A stretch of DNA of 64,000 nucleotides from Prinia subflava (Eukaryota; Chordata; Aves; Passeriformes; Cisticolidae): assembly GCF_021018805.1 (NCBI RefSeq), contig NC_086251.1:43222767-43286766 (forward strand), read 5' to 3'. Positions 47,686 to 60,293 of this stretch are shown here, one piece after another. The notes under the pieces are model-generated. The model saw only the letters and a list, made by a program, of their open reading frames with translations, did no database searches and had not been told where the DNA came from. The translations under genes and the position numbers were made by a program. Position 1 is the stretch's first letter; each line of letters opens with the position of its first letter.

Positions 47686-50600
47686 TAAAAATATATGTGG
47701 TGAGCACTTAGCTAAATATAGAACAATCAAATTTCCTGTTTTCAGATTAGGCACATGGTATGTACTACTGAAGAATGAATTGCCACCCTAGGGAGACTTA
47801 GGGTTGGACTCAACAATAAGATTTCACATTCACACCCATCATGCAAAAAATCTAGTCTATTTCAAACTGCAGAGAACTGAATAAACATAATGGGTTTGGT
47901 TTTGTGTGCAGATGAAGTTGGTTATCACGCACAAAGAACAGTCATGTCCCACAGGCCAGATGCCTCTGCAGCTTCTCAAAGACTGCCCTTCTGTTATTCG
48001 CCAAAGAGCAAGTAAAACCAGAATTGTTTGTACTTTCCGAACAACAGTTAGTATTTTCTCCACAACTCTAAAAATCATACTTCTTTGGATAAGGTTCTGC
48101 TAGTCTGGTATTCAATCTACCAATAATGGGCTTCATTAACCATATTCCTGCCTTGGTTCTTTAAAGCAAAATCTTAAAACAAATAAAATCCATCAATCCT
48201 GAAATCAAATATTATGTTGTAAAGCCTGTGCAAACTGAGTTAACTTGCCCTTAACTACAAAAGCTCTGTTACTAGTTCTGGAAAATGTCAATCTGACCAC
48301 CACGAAAAACATTCCATTTAGAACCCAGACTTAAGACCTGAAGATTCTAAAAGTTTCAGTCACAACAGGAGAAGAAAAATCAGTGGGAATCTCTCTGCAT
48401 AAGTGGCATCAACTTCAAAAAGCTGGAGACAGGAGTGAGGAGTGGGCAATCAGAAATGAACCTAAATGAAGATACACTATCTGTTTAAAAGCAATGATGT
48501 CTACCTTGTTGTTAGTTCCAAACATTTAGTTTTTAAGGTTTTAATATTTGTAACAAACAAAGGTCAAATTTCATAAACAATGGGATTAATTTGCAGCTAA
48601 CTTGCACTGAACTTGTAGTCAATATTCAGTACTAATAAACTAAATTAGGTAGAGGATATGAGACTCGTTCTATTTCTGCAATTATATGTATGCAAAAATA
48701 CTGTGTATATAGATATACATAGTATTATGTAAATAGATATATTTATCTATTTACCCAACTTGTTTTAATACAGATGACCTGTGATCTGTTCTCATCAAAA
48801 AAAGGAACTCAGGCCCTAGGTGTAAGCCTATGCCTTAAGCCATCCCCATTTTCAATTCCTTCTCTAATTTCAATGCCAAGACCTCAAGTCAACACTGTCT
48901 GTAAATTGATTTAAGGAAGATGTTAATCATCTGTTCTTCCAAAGTGTCTCGTAAATATATTCCCTCTATTTCATGCACTTTTTGTAGCAGAATAAAAAAA
49001 GCTGTTTCTCTGCTAGTCCCTATTAGTTACATTGTAAAATATAATCCTGAAAGCAGAGGACCAGCCTTTGGTTTAGATGCATATCCAGTCCTTGGTTTTT
49101 TTGGTTTTGTTGAGAATCATCTGGATCAAGAATGGTATAGGCTACTTGGATTTCTGAAAGGTATTTTAGACTCCTAAAGTTTAAATTTAACTTCACATTC
49201 AAAATGATGGGCTCCAAGGTAACCATTGCAGTTCCAGAAGCAGATCATGGGGTAATGATACATATTACCAAAAATCTGCTAATGCTGTGTTCAGTGTCAA
49301 TGAGAAAAGCAAAATCAACACTCAATATAATCAGGAAAGGATAAAAAGCCAGAGAACATAACTGTCCCAGATCATTAATCCAATTGCATCTTGACTGCTG
49401 AGTGCAGATGTGTATCTTTAAAGGTCAGAGAAGTTGAACAAGAATTTTCAAAGCCATGGAGTGCTGTTTCCAAGTGAGAAATTATAAACACAATAGTCTG
49501 AAGAACAGGACTCTTCAGCCAGAAGAGAGATGCCTGAGGGTACTAATGACCAATTTGCATAAAATCAGGAGTCACATAAAAATAGAAAATTTCATATGGC
49601 TTTAAACAGAAAACTGGGCAAGTTCATGAATGAGAAACACCATAGAATGGTTCTAAATTCACAGAACCTACATCTGAGTCTGGAAGCTTTTGAGCTTTGA
49701 ACAGCTGAAATCAGAATGAATGAATGGGAAACAAAATACATGTCAGTCCTGTTCATACAGTCCTCCCTAAGCATTTTACTTTGGCCATGTCTGCAGCTGG
49801 GCTAGACTAACCTTTGGTCTTGACCAGAATTCTTCCTGACCAGGTTCTTCTTATATTCTAAAATTCCCACAGTCTTTTGAGCAGTCTGAGGGATTTAAAT
49901 AAGATAACTCACACACTAACATTTTCAGAGACAGAAATATGTGTCTTTTCCACAAAACAAATGAAAGGAATGGTAGTGATGTGCAAATAAAAACAGAAAA
50001 AAAACCAAGTTAGTTGTTCGGGGAAGTTCAAGAAGGAAGGTGGCAATGAAAGAATAAATTGAACAATGTGAGGGAAAGATGATGAAAGAGCTTTTAGCAA
50101 TTAATGAAAATCACAGCAACCTCCTCAAGGTGGTTCAAATGCCATGCTTGTATCATTAATGACTACACTCTATTCTATTAAAAAGATAGATTTAACCACA
50201 CAGATAAAATGTGGAAAAGGATATTAGAAGCACCTGATATAGAGGGCAATTAAGTACTGTTAATTTTTTTCCCAGAAAACAGAAAGCTGTATGCCATAAT
50301 GCATACACATAATCCTAAACAGCAATCGCATTTGTCTGCTTATGTACAACATGCAAGAGCAGCTACTGACCCAGAGCATCGATGGTACTGATAAAAGGAA
50401 AAAGCACCCATTGTACTGACTGAGGCAGTATTAATGGCATTTTACTGAACAGCAGTTCTCTTCGATGGACTGAGTGCTACTAATCTTTGTGGTTTTAAAA
50501 TAACGACTATTTACTTTTTAAAAGGGTGTTCTATGTTTTCACAGAGAATGACAAAACAAATTACTTATTTTCCATGACCTCATACAAACACTTTGATGTT

Positions 50601-52560
50601 TAAACTGTATGTGAACAGTTAATCCTCCTATACTGATGTGTTCTTGCTAATAGACGGTTTCACATTATCTCAAGGGACAGATCTAAATCAAAATCAGACA
50701 CATTTTATTTTTAGTCTCAAAGCTGCAATGCTAAATGCAAATAAATCAAAGCAGGTTTGTATATAGTACTCCTGAAGTTTGCCTTTATAGTCGATATATT
50801 GAAAACACATAAACATAAACCAGAAACCAAACTTCATTGACTTTCAAGTACAGTACTCCTTTCTTTTCTGAGGTAGGTAAAAACAAATTACTATCTGTAT
50901 TGCACAGATATTTTTTTAAAATGAGAGTTGATTTAAGTACCAGTTAGCTAATCCCCAAAGAGTAACCAGAAAAAGATTAAATGCAACGTCATTTTAACTG
51001 GCTGCAATGCATATCAGCAGGCAGTTACAATTCAAATGAAAGATACAATGTTAGAGGTGACCTAAAATTACTTATTTTTAAATTACCTTAGTGTATTGAA
51101 TACCTAAATAGCAAGAATAGGATGCATCCAGCATGTTTAAAATTATCCTTTGCTTTCCCTGTTAAGATCTGTTAAACAATGTACTATCAGCTTCAATATC
51201 CAGCTCTCCACTGATAAATCATACATTTTTCTTTTAAGAAGGTGGCACTGCTCAAGAGGCCTGAGGTGCTCTGCTGACTTTTGTACGCCACCCAAACTCC
51301 ATGATAGCTGGGACATTCTTGAGTAGTGCATCATATAGAGAGAGGGAACTTTCAGAGAAAACAAAAAAACCCATATTTTTTATCTTTATATTCCCCATAT
51401 ATCATGACTCCAATTATACTATGTTTTGATGATTTCAGCACATCAAGTCAAAGTACCTATACAAAGGTAGGCAACACATGTAATTTTATCAAATTACAAT
51501 TTTAATACTCAATTGGCTTTTTTTCTGTAATTCATTGTTTCATGAGAGATTCAACAAGTAAGATTTTTTTTAACCAAAAAATACACTAATGAAAAACAAA
51601 TGACTTTGCTAACAAAGCATTGCCAATGTCAAACTACTTGAATGTTTAATTTAGATTCCAGATGTTTCTGCATGGGGTGAACCGCATTTTAATTGAAGGA
51701 ACTTCATGGATGCATCCTTTCCTGTTTGCAGTGACATGGACTGACTTTCCTCTCATTCATGAACACATGACATGCCTGTGCTAACTAGGGGAATTGTTTA
51801 CATGGGAAAGTATTAGGAAAGTATTTTATGAATTTGCAGTTGTTTGATGCATACTAGCAGCTGGAAACATAGAAGAAACTTGCCTTTTGGCAAGCCAGCT
51901 TTCTGTGAATCATCTGTCAGTGCTCCAAGTACTCTAGGGGTCCACAGGACCAGTTTTTGAGAATCTATTCTTAATCAATTACTAAGATTTCGATCAGAGA
52001 CATCCAGAAATAATTCCTGGAAATTAAAAGAAATACAACACAAGAAGTAGAGTGTGTAAAGTAATGCAATGTTAGTGGGAACACATTCTCAAAAGGTGTA
52101 AAGTCTTCCTTGTTGCTAATCTTTAACATTATGAAGCATGCAGTCTAAAAATCTTTACATGTAATTTATGTTAAGGTTTTCTGTGCTAACAGTATTTCAT
52201 CAAACCTTTCAGAAAGCACTGCAAAAATTCAATTAACACAGCCTTCATGATAAAGAAGAAATATCATTCAGTTTTTCAGGTGAGAAAAATTAAAATGAAA
52301 AGAGAAGTGATTTCAACAAGGATTCACAGCTAATCAGTGTCAGAGTAGGAAAAAAATAAGGAGTTTTCGTTATGAATTTCCCTATTTTAATAAAAAGCTG
52401 CACAATAATGAGAGAAAAAAAATCTGTGGTGGCATCAATAGGTCTAACTCATTGCGTGCTCCTGTGGTTATAACTAGATCAAATATAAACCATTTAAATA
52501 TAAAATGAAGGACCTAGCATTATATTAGAAGCACCTAGTCAATAGTCTACTGTCAAATAA

Positions 52561-52622
52561 AATTTAACTTATTTTGTGATACATAAACCAAAATTTAACT
52601 TATTTTGTGATACATAAACCAA
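52561..52622 (+). repeat. Perfect 31-bp tandem duplication
   Basis: Two identical 31-base units, each beginning AATTTAACTTATTTTGTGAT and ending ACATAAACCAA, directly adjacent. The absence of any mismatch suggests a recent event or an assembly artefact. Confidence 0.95.
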
Positions 52623-52726
52623 ACCAAGAAAAATAAAGAAAGTACATATCTATGTCTTACCAAGTTACATTCTGTGGAAGAAGTCAGCTACATATTCCAC
52701 AGATGAAAGGCCACCATAATTCATAT

Positions 52727-53118
52727 AAGTAGCAGCTGAGGGAGCTGGGGTTGTTTATCATGGAGAAAAAGGAGACTCAAGGGGGACCTTATCACTCTCT
52801 ACAACTGACTGAAAGGAGGCTGTAGCCAGGTGGGGGTCGGTCTCTTTCCCAGGCAAGTGACAGAACAAGAAGAAATGGTCTCAAGCTGCTCCAGGGAAGG
52901 TTCAAGTTAGACATTAGGAAGAATTTCTTCACTGAAAGGGCATTGGAATGGGCTGCCCCGGGAGGAGATAAAGTCACCATCCCTGGGAGTGTTCAAGAAA
53001 TGACTGGATGTGGGACTTGGCACTATAGTTGACAAGGTGGTGTTCAGTCAAAAGTTGGACATGATGGTTTCAGAGGTCTTTTCCAACCTCAGTGATTCTA
53101 CGATTCTCTGATTTCTCA
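52727..53118 (+). mobile_element. CR1 LINE, 5'-truncated 3' end
   Basis: The sequence follows the CR1 consensus from the end of ORF2 to the terminal repeats: AGGGAGCTGGGGTTGTTTA near the left end, TTAGACATTAGGAAGAATTT, then GGCTGCCCCGGGAGGAG, and TTTTCCAACCTCAGTGATTC running into CTACGATTCTCTGATT. It is the usual 5'-truncated form. It is antisense to the host gene and non-coding. Confidence 0.9.
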
Positions 53119-53394
53119 TGAGAATCCTGTGGATGGAACTCATAAGATCTCTCTTAAAAATTACATTTACATGTATATACCTACTATGAAAAAAAAAAAA
53201 AATTGAGATTCTAGTTCAATTGAAATAAGTAACTTTAAATAACTTAAATCTTTTGCAATAAGGATTTTCCCTGAGATTTTTACTTTCTCTAATTAAAAAC
53301 GGAAGGATTTTGGTTTATTAAACTTTGGCAAAAATGTTCAATATTTGCAACATATGGAACATATTTTCATAATTTTGAAAGGAACTTAGATAGA

Positions 53395-53785
53395 GCATGT
53401 AGGGGTTCCACTAGGAGCACTGCCAGCAAATCAAGTGATCCCTCTCCTCTAGGCAGCCCACATTTGGAGTGCTGGGTCCAGTTCGGGGCTCTCCTGTACA
53501 AGAGACATACAAGAGCCAGTCCAGCTAAGGACATTGAATTTTTTTAAGGGACTGGAACATCTCTCATGTGAGGAAAAGCTGAGAAAGCTGGGATTGTTTA
53601 GTGCGGAGAAAAGAAGGCTCTGGGAGGTCTCATCAATGTGCACAAGTATCTAAAGGGAAGGTGCAAAGAAGAGGGAGCCAGGCTCTTTTCAGTGCTGCCC
53701 AGTGACAAGCAGTGGGCACAAACAGAAACACAGGAGGTTCCGTCTGAAGACAGAAAATGCTTTTTCACTCTGAAGGCTAGAAAAC
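53395..53785 (+). mobile_element. CR1 LINE fragment lacking its 3' tail
   Basis: CR1 ORF2 C-terminal sequence on the plus strand: TTTGGAGTGCTGGGTCCAGT, GGAACATCTCTCATGTGAGG and GGATTGTTTAGTGCGGAGAA. The similarity fades after about 53785 and there is no terminal ATTCTRTG repeat, so the copy is truncated at both ends. Its 5' part precedes, in element order, the part seen in the neighbouring copy at 52727, but the two overlap in content, so they are separate insertions rather than one split copy. Confidence 0.8.
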
Positions 53786-56700
53786 TAGAGGTGATTGTAT
53801 TAGAAAAAAACCTGAATAAACAAGTGAAACACCAAATAGGGGGCAGAAGATGGACAAGTAGCTGAGTATTAAACAAGAGCAATAAATACATTGAGAAGAC
53901 AACATCAAGGAAGAAGGGAAGAGAAAGCTGAGCATTAGAAGAAAAGAAATAGGCTGCCAGCACCCTCAGGAAGCAGAAGTTACTTGGTGGTAATGAGCAG
54001 AGAAAAGACTCTGGGAAGCCCAATGAAGGGAAGTGACACACTGGCTCGCTGATGAAAGGAAAGGAAAGGGCAAGGCAGGCAGGACAGAGGATCTCAAACT
54101 GCTCCTGGTCATTTTTATAAGATCAAAGAATGGCTGTGATCTGGGAGGACCAGAAAGCCTTTGATGTAATGGTAGTTTTGGCAAGATACTACAGAATCAA
54201 AGCAAGAGGAAAAGAAAGTATTAACTCTTCGATTCAGTATTTCCTCAAAATTCATACAAGCAAAGTATGAAAGTCATGAAATAATCTCAAGAGCTAACAC
54301 CAAGACTTACTTATTGATAGAAGGCACACTGAGAGAGACAGAGAGGGAGAACAAGAACATAAAAATGGATGGTGTCAGGCAGTCACATATTCTCTCTGCA
54401 AAACTCATTTGGTATTGTTATCCTTCCAATTCTTCTTTTAAATTGGGTGATAAACCAGAAAACTGATGCAAATTTGAGCCTGCTACTACAGGAGAATAAT
54501 CTAATAGCTTCTACATTGCTGAGTGGATGCTGACAGAAACTTGTTTTAGTGGTATTCAAAACTTCACCTTCTTGAATATAAAAATGCATTACAATAAAAT
54601 GCATAAACGTTCATGCTGAACATAAAATTCATCTTAAATAACAATTTTGCTGAATACTTACAGCACTACTGGAGTTAACCTAGATTTATGGACATTGTAA
54701 CAAAAAGTTGACTTGTGTCCAGGAAAGTCTGATCCAAGTATTCTAAGAAAGTTCTTAGGTTTCTCTAATGAAAGCAACAAGCTGTTTTATTGATTAAAGG
54801 ATACAGAATGCATATGTTCACTGGAATAACTTCAGGATGTGGTTGCTTTCAAATTAAATTTTGCAATCTTCTATGTCAGACTAGTACTAGTAAGGCAGAA
54901 GAACATGACTTGCAGCTTATGGTCACTAAGAACAGTATATAGTTTATAGGAACCCACTAAAATCCCAAGCACAGCATAGTAGCAGTGTGCACCTACAAAA
55001 TGCATCCTGACCTCTCAATGAGCAATAAATATGTTTTCCATTGTAGCCTCACCTGAGAATACAATGCAGATTCCTTTCTCCCAAAAAAGGACACCTTTCT
55101 CTATAAATCATACAGATCCATATCTTGTATGTAACAATTGAAGTATACTCAAGAATAAAGTAACTAATTTTATTTAAAAATAAATCATATTCATTCTCTC
55201 AAAATGTCAGACTAAATATTTTATTACTAAAATAATTAGGATATTTACTTGTTAATAGCTATGAAATTATTAAATTCACTTTAATTAACAGCATTAAACC
55301 AAATAAAAAAGCCAAACAAAACACATAATCTCTAGATACTCAAAACCTCAGTTTTGCCTATACTTGTTACTCCTCTGGAACTTCTCAAGAGTTGAAGGAT
55401 TATTCCAGAAAACATCTAGGTCGTTCAGCTCCTTTTATATCCACTAATGATTTTGTCTAACAAATCTTGTTCTTCTTAGCTTCCAGCTTCTGATCCTGAC
55501 CTGCACAACCTGCTGGAGCAAGAAGTGGTGTACTTATCTATTGAATCATACAGCAAAATCGATCTGATTGGAAAAAAAAAGCCAAAATATCCAAAAGTTT
55601 CTTCTAAATGAGTATTATTTGTTATCAAGCTCCTTAAGGAAGTGATCAGATCATGTGTAATATCTTGAAGGAGGTTCATAATAACAGCACTTTCCTCTAG
55701 AAACAGGAGCTGGCTAAGGAAATGGAGACCCAAGAAACTGCCTGGTACTGTAGACAGGAGATGGAGCTTCCAGCTCAAACACACTGCTGAGAGGAGAAGG
55801 AGCTGACAGCGCTCAGAGAGAGGCACGGGTCCTCCTTGTCTGCAGCAACTCACAAAATCACTGAGTTAGATTAGGCTAGGCCTGGAAGGTTAATTTACCC
55901 AGAGCTCTGAATGGAATCTGAAAGGTTCATGTTACATTTCTTTCAAAACTTTTTATTATCTATGTTGGCAAGTTCATCACATGGCCACTACAACAATTTT
56001 ACTGGCAAGAGCAGGAGTTAGAAATGAGTAGATTGTACAGAAAGGGAGAACAGTGGGATAGTATGATAAATAGGTTATCCTTTTCTTCTATCTGAACAAT
56101 AACTTACAAATCTTCCTTTTTAAAGTAGGAGACGTTGGAAGTATAAAAAGGAGAAAAGCTCCAGAAAAAAATAGAAAGAAACATTTGGCACAAAATATGA
56201 ACTGAATTTAAATGACACTGGGGTATTTGCAAGCAACTATTCTCTGCCTGTGTCAAAATAGCTCTGGGAGCAAAAAGGACAAGGAATATGCAGGCAGTTT
56301 AATTCATGGTTTGTGAGAAATGGATGGCAATGGATACATGCCTGACTGGTTGTCATGTAAGCAAACCAAGAATAAAAGAAGGTCCTGAACAGAATTAATG
56401 TCCTGTCAACACCTGACAGTCACACAGCCCCATGTGAAGTGCCAGGACACTGAATGTCAGCATTAGCTTTTTGCTTTCACATGGCAGGTGTTGCAGCACA
56501 GCACTCTGATTTCCAAAGGGCCTTTCATGGCTGAATGAAAGATTTTTTTAACAAATTGAATACATTTAAAATATATTTTTGAAATCAGAAACTGTTTTCA
56601 GAGATGCAGAGACTATCAGAAAGAATAAAATAATAATTTGCACAAACAAACTTTAGAAGTTTATATTTGCAGCACTGATATTGTCTCAGTAGTGGTTTCT

Positions 56701-57434
56701 TTAGAGGAAATTTTCTGGATTTCTTATAAAAAGAAACTATGGGCCTGATACATACAATTTGTGATGTCTTATTGGACATTGGTACATGAAGGGAAAGAAG
56801 AATGGTTTTGAAATTATAGGGCAAGCTGAAACTCATTCCAGCTCTTCTACCTGACAGACTTACGACCTTGGGACATCTGGAAAATGCATTCACGGCATGT
56901 ACAGGCATAAAGTTCTGTTATTCCAATTTAATACCATATTAAATTATATTAATTAGTGCTTAAAATTACATTCCTTTACTCTTTTAAGCTGCAGTGTTGA
57001 TATGGGCAAATAAACTGATTCTGTCCTGCACCTCCCAGACCAAACAAGTAAGCATACAGGGTAGTCACTGAAATAATTAGATCTATCACATGAACCTCAA
57101 TCACTAGAAGTATTAGAAAAATAATATCTTTTTTATGGATAAAATCTACAACATTTCTCTTCCCAGGGATGGGATGAGGACTGAACTGTACAGAAAAATG
57201 ACAACACTGAAATACACTGTATTTCATATAAGGAGTACACAAGTACTGTAGTAAAAATCTACACAGAGAGCTGCAGTGCAAAATTATCACAACTTCTCTT
57301 AAAAGTAAAATGACAGTTAAAAACCCAGAACTGCAATCTTTTTCAAAAATATATATAAATAATATTTTCATAATTTAGACAAATTATCAGCAATGTAATT
57401 GGGATTGGTTTGGAAATTAATTTCAGAAACTTAC

Positions 57435-57458
57435 CATTTCTAAGGCCATAATACGTTC
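57435..57458 (-). CDS. Exon 4 in window, 24-base micro-exon
   Basis: On the minus strand a TTTTCTTTTAG acceptor is followed by exactly 24 bases and a GTAAGT donor. The bases encode ERIMALEM (residues 97-104), phase 0 on both sides. The peptide continues the heptad pattern between MGALQ of exon 3 and STRVALNHLE of exon 5. Because it is a multiple of three with phase 0 borders, it could be included or skipped without disturbing the frame. Skipping would remove eight residues, about one heptad. Confidence 0.72.
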
Positions 57459-60194
57459 CTAAAAGAAAACACAAGATGCCATTAGAAAGCAAAGAATATG
57501 AACACAGTGTAAGTCAAAGAATGATTAATAGGATTCATTTTGGGGTTTGGTGGTCTCATACGTACAGTTCTTTATAAAAAACTAACTGAGTTTTATCACT
57601 GAGTAGGAACTGTTGTACACTTAACTGGATGTCTTTATCATACTATCCCCCTTGGAAATCTGCCCCAAAAATAAGAAACCACCCAGAAAAAAGGTGAGAA
57701 AGGATTTGAAAAAAATCTACTCCACAATATCTTTTTTTTTTTCAATTAGTGCATTAGGTTTTCAATATTGCTAATTTTACTATTACATATCTCAAAGGAT
57801 GAATTTTTTTTTTTTTTGATCATTGCTGACTGTAAATCTAGCATGTTTTGGAATTCATGTAATCTTAGCATCAGGCTTGGTTTTCTTTTACGCATTTCCT
57901 TAGAAAAAGTAAATTCTATATCATTATTCTTTCATCCAGAAATAGCTCTGAATAATGTTTTATTAATAACAGGATGACATTAGTCAAACAAATAAAACAA
58001 ACTTGTGTAAGTTTTAATCTAATACAAAATATAGAGAACCCAGAATTAGCTAATTTACTGTATATATTTTAACATTCCTTTCCCAGTGTGAAGTATTTTT
58101 AAGAAAAATACAAAGTTAGTAAAATCAAGATAGTGTACTCTGGTACTGTATCCTGACTAGGTATGGTATTTTAAGTAATTTGACAAAACACATATTCAAG
58201 TGTTTAGGTGAGTCCACATTTACAGTACATAACCATTAAGACATGAGAGGAACTCTTACCTTACTCAAATATTACTCAATTTTTTCTCAGGCAAGGTAGT
58301 GTATCACATGCTAAAGTCTTTATTCTTCCTTAGAAGCAGGTCTGAGATACAGACTATTTCCACACATCAGAACAAACTTATGACAAAAAATACTATATTG
58401 AAAATGCAGAAATTTTTATTCTGAGATGTTTTTTCCTCCACAATATTGCAGAGGCAGACATTCATATTTATTTAAAGATTCTGCACAAAAGATACTCATT
58501 ACCATAAAAAAGATGGTATTTACAGATCTCATAAATTTTTGATGATAATGGACAACAGTTCAGATATAACTTTTTTCAGTTAAAGAGGACTACTTGGAAA
58601 AAAAATTCTTAGAGTGAGTGAGGATGGTTTCAATGACAGAATAAAGAGTGTTTTCAAAATGACTCATGCATTAAATAAAGTGCATTATATAGTTGCCAAA
58701 TTCTAAAAATATAATAAACTCTTAAAATCTCAGCAGATAATTTTTGAAGACTAGCATCTAATGTTCTAGGAAATGTAAAATGGATAATTTATACACTACT
58801 CGATTGTGAAAGCATGGATATCTGAAGGAAGAAAAAACTGCTATCAAGCATGTGAATATAAGAACAGCAGCCAGAGCACTACAATTCACACCCTTAACCA
58901 GAAGTGCCAGTTGGTGAAAGGAATAAAGCAGTTTAATCAGGAACATGACAGTCAGGCAGGCATCTACAGCCATGCAAGACACTACTATGATGCAACTTCC
59001 TGCAGTCTAAAATTAAATTCAATCACAAGTAATATCATTAGAACAATTTGTCAACCATGGAGCTTCACATGAAAGCAGATGCAGAATTGCTTCACATGAA
59101 AGATCTTTTTACCCTGATGTAACTAGATATGCACCTGTGTAAACTGCTTGCGCAGACAAGCTCTCCGCCTTGCTGAACTCGAGCTGCCAGAAAGCCAGGC
59201 CAAGATTTTTGTTTGAACAGGAAACAGCTGGATTGGTGTGTTGTGTAACTTTTGGGTCTTGCGACTTGTCTCTTCTTACTGGATCAAACTGTTTGTACAC
59301 TAATTTCTTTGATTCCTCTAGCCCTCAAAATGCCTTCTATTTATTGTATGAGAAGAGAAGGCTTAACTTCAAACGAACTCCTATGGTCAAAACTCAGGTC
59401 AATACACAATCTCATTTTCCTTATGAGCCTTAGCTTCATTAATTCCCTCACAAATGTCCTGCTTTCAATTCACTTACAGAATGCTGTGTCATTGATCATT
59501 GATATTCTTCATATTGTATGTAAACTTTTATATTCATACTGGGTATTGTTTGCAGCAATTTATTGTTAAAAATTTCTTTTTTTCTTTCAGTATTCTAAAG
59601 AACACACACATTACCCTCCCTTGTAGACTTCTGAGTCTCACAATTCAGACATTCCAGCCTGTTTTTGCTTTCTCGGCCATTTCAACTTGAAAGGAGTATG
59701 TTTTCTTTGACTGTAATGCTTAAATACTATTCCAAAGCTGAGCTTAGCATAAATCTGACTTTTTAAGTGCAAATTTAAAGTGCTTATTAGCACAAACAGC
59801 TTTACTGCTAGATGACGTACAGTAAGGATTTATAATATTGTATCAGGTCCCAGCAAATACTGACTGGTCCATTCTTCCTCAGAAAGGTGACTATGAAGAT
59901 TTAGTGTTTCAGAGGCTTTAAATACTTACTTAGAATACTTTAATTTCAGTTTTATTCAGTTTTACAAAAGTAAGTAACACTGTCCAGAAAATATAACTCA
60001 AGCAGTGAAAAAACTCATCAGTCAGCACTACTAGCTATTGGGTCTGGATTTGTCTGCATATATTTCCAAATCTGAATTGAAGCTATAAAGCAGTTCAGAA
60101 AATCACAATGCTGTAATACAATATGGTATTGTATTATGGTAGTTTTAAGAAATTTAACAAAAAATGTAGCTAGTTAATTGAGCAGAAAATATAC
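57459..60194 (-). other. Intron between exons 3 and 4
   Basis: Intron of about 2.7 kb, GTATAT donor and TTTTCTTTTAG acceptor on the minus strand. It carries T runs at about 57731-57742 and 57807-57819. The stretch 59060-59300 is less AT-rich than its surroundings and may be a decayed retroelement, but I cannot assign it. Confidence 0.6.
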
Positions 60195-60293
60195 CTGGAG
60201 AGCTCCCATTTCTTCCTCTCTTCTGTGTGTCTTCTCCAGTAGCTCTGCAAAATGAAAAATGGAACTTGTAAATTCAACTTCCTGTCTCACAGC
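60195..60293 (-). CDS. Exon 3 in window, start of the coiled-coil region
   Basis: The acceptor on the minus strand is TTTTTCTGTTAG and the donor GTATAT. The exon is 99 bases, phase 0 on both sides, encoding residues 64-96. The peptide runs AVRQEVEFTSSIFHFAELLE and then KTHRREEEMGALQ, charged and with leucines spaced as in a coiled coil. A second, decoy-like acceptor (TTTCATTTTGCAG) lies inside the exon at 60245-60246. Using its first AG (start 60244) would break the frame. Using the following AG (start 60242) would keep the frame and drop 17 residues. I chose the upstream acceptor because it joins exon 2 in phase with no loss. Confidence 0.78.

Larger units (their letters stand above)
45699..57434 (-). 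other. Long intron between exons 4 and 5
   Basis: About 11.7 kb, GTAAGT donor and CTGTTTTTTAG acceptor on the minus strand. It holds a rearranged CR1 (45840-47685), two further CR1 copies (52727-53118 and 53395-53785), a perfect 31-bp tandem duplication (52561-52622) and a 14-base A run near 53189. Between these, for example 47.7-52.5 kb and 53.8-57.4 kb, I see only unique AT-rich DNA with no exon I can support. Confidence 0.6.

Noticed and set aside
53598..54041. 147-codon minus-strand open frame
   Set aside because: It runs antisense through a CR1 fragment and its flank and resembles no protein.
55850..55905. Possible CR1 end on the minus strand
   Set aside because: TCACAAAATCACTGAGTTAG is suggestive but the following bases depart from CR1.
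59060..59300. Possible ERV LTR fragment
   Set aside because: Composition shift and a TGGGTCTTGCGACTTGTCTC stretch are suggestive, but neither LTR ends nor a family could be identified.
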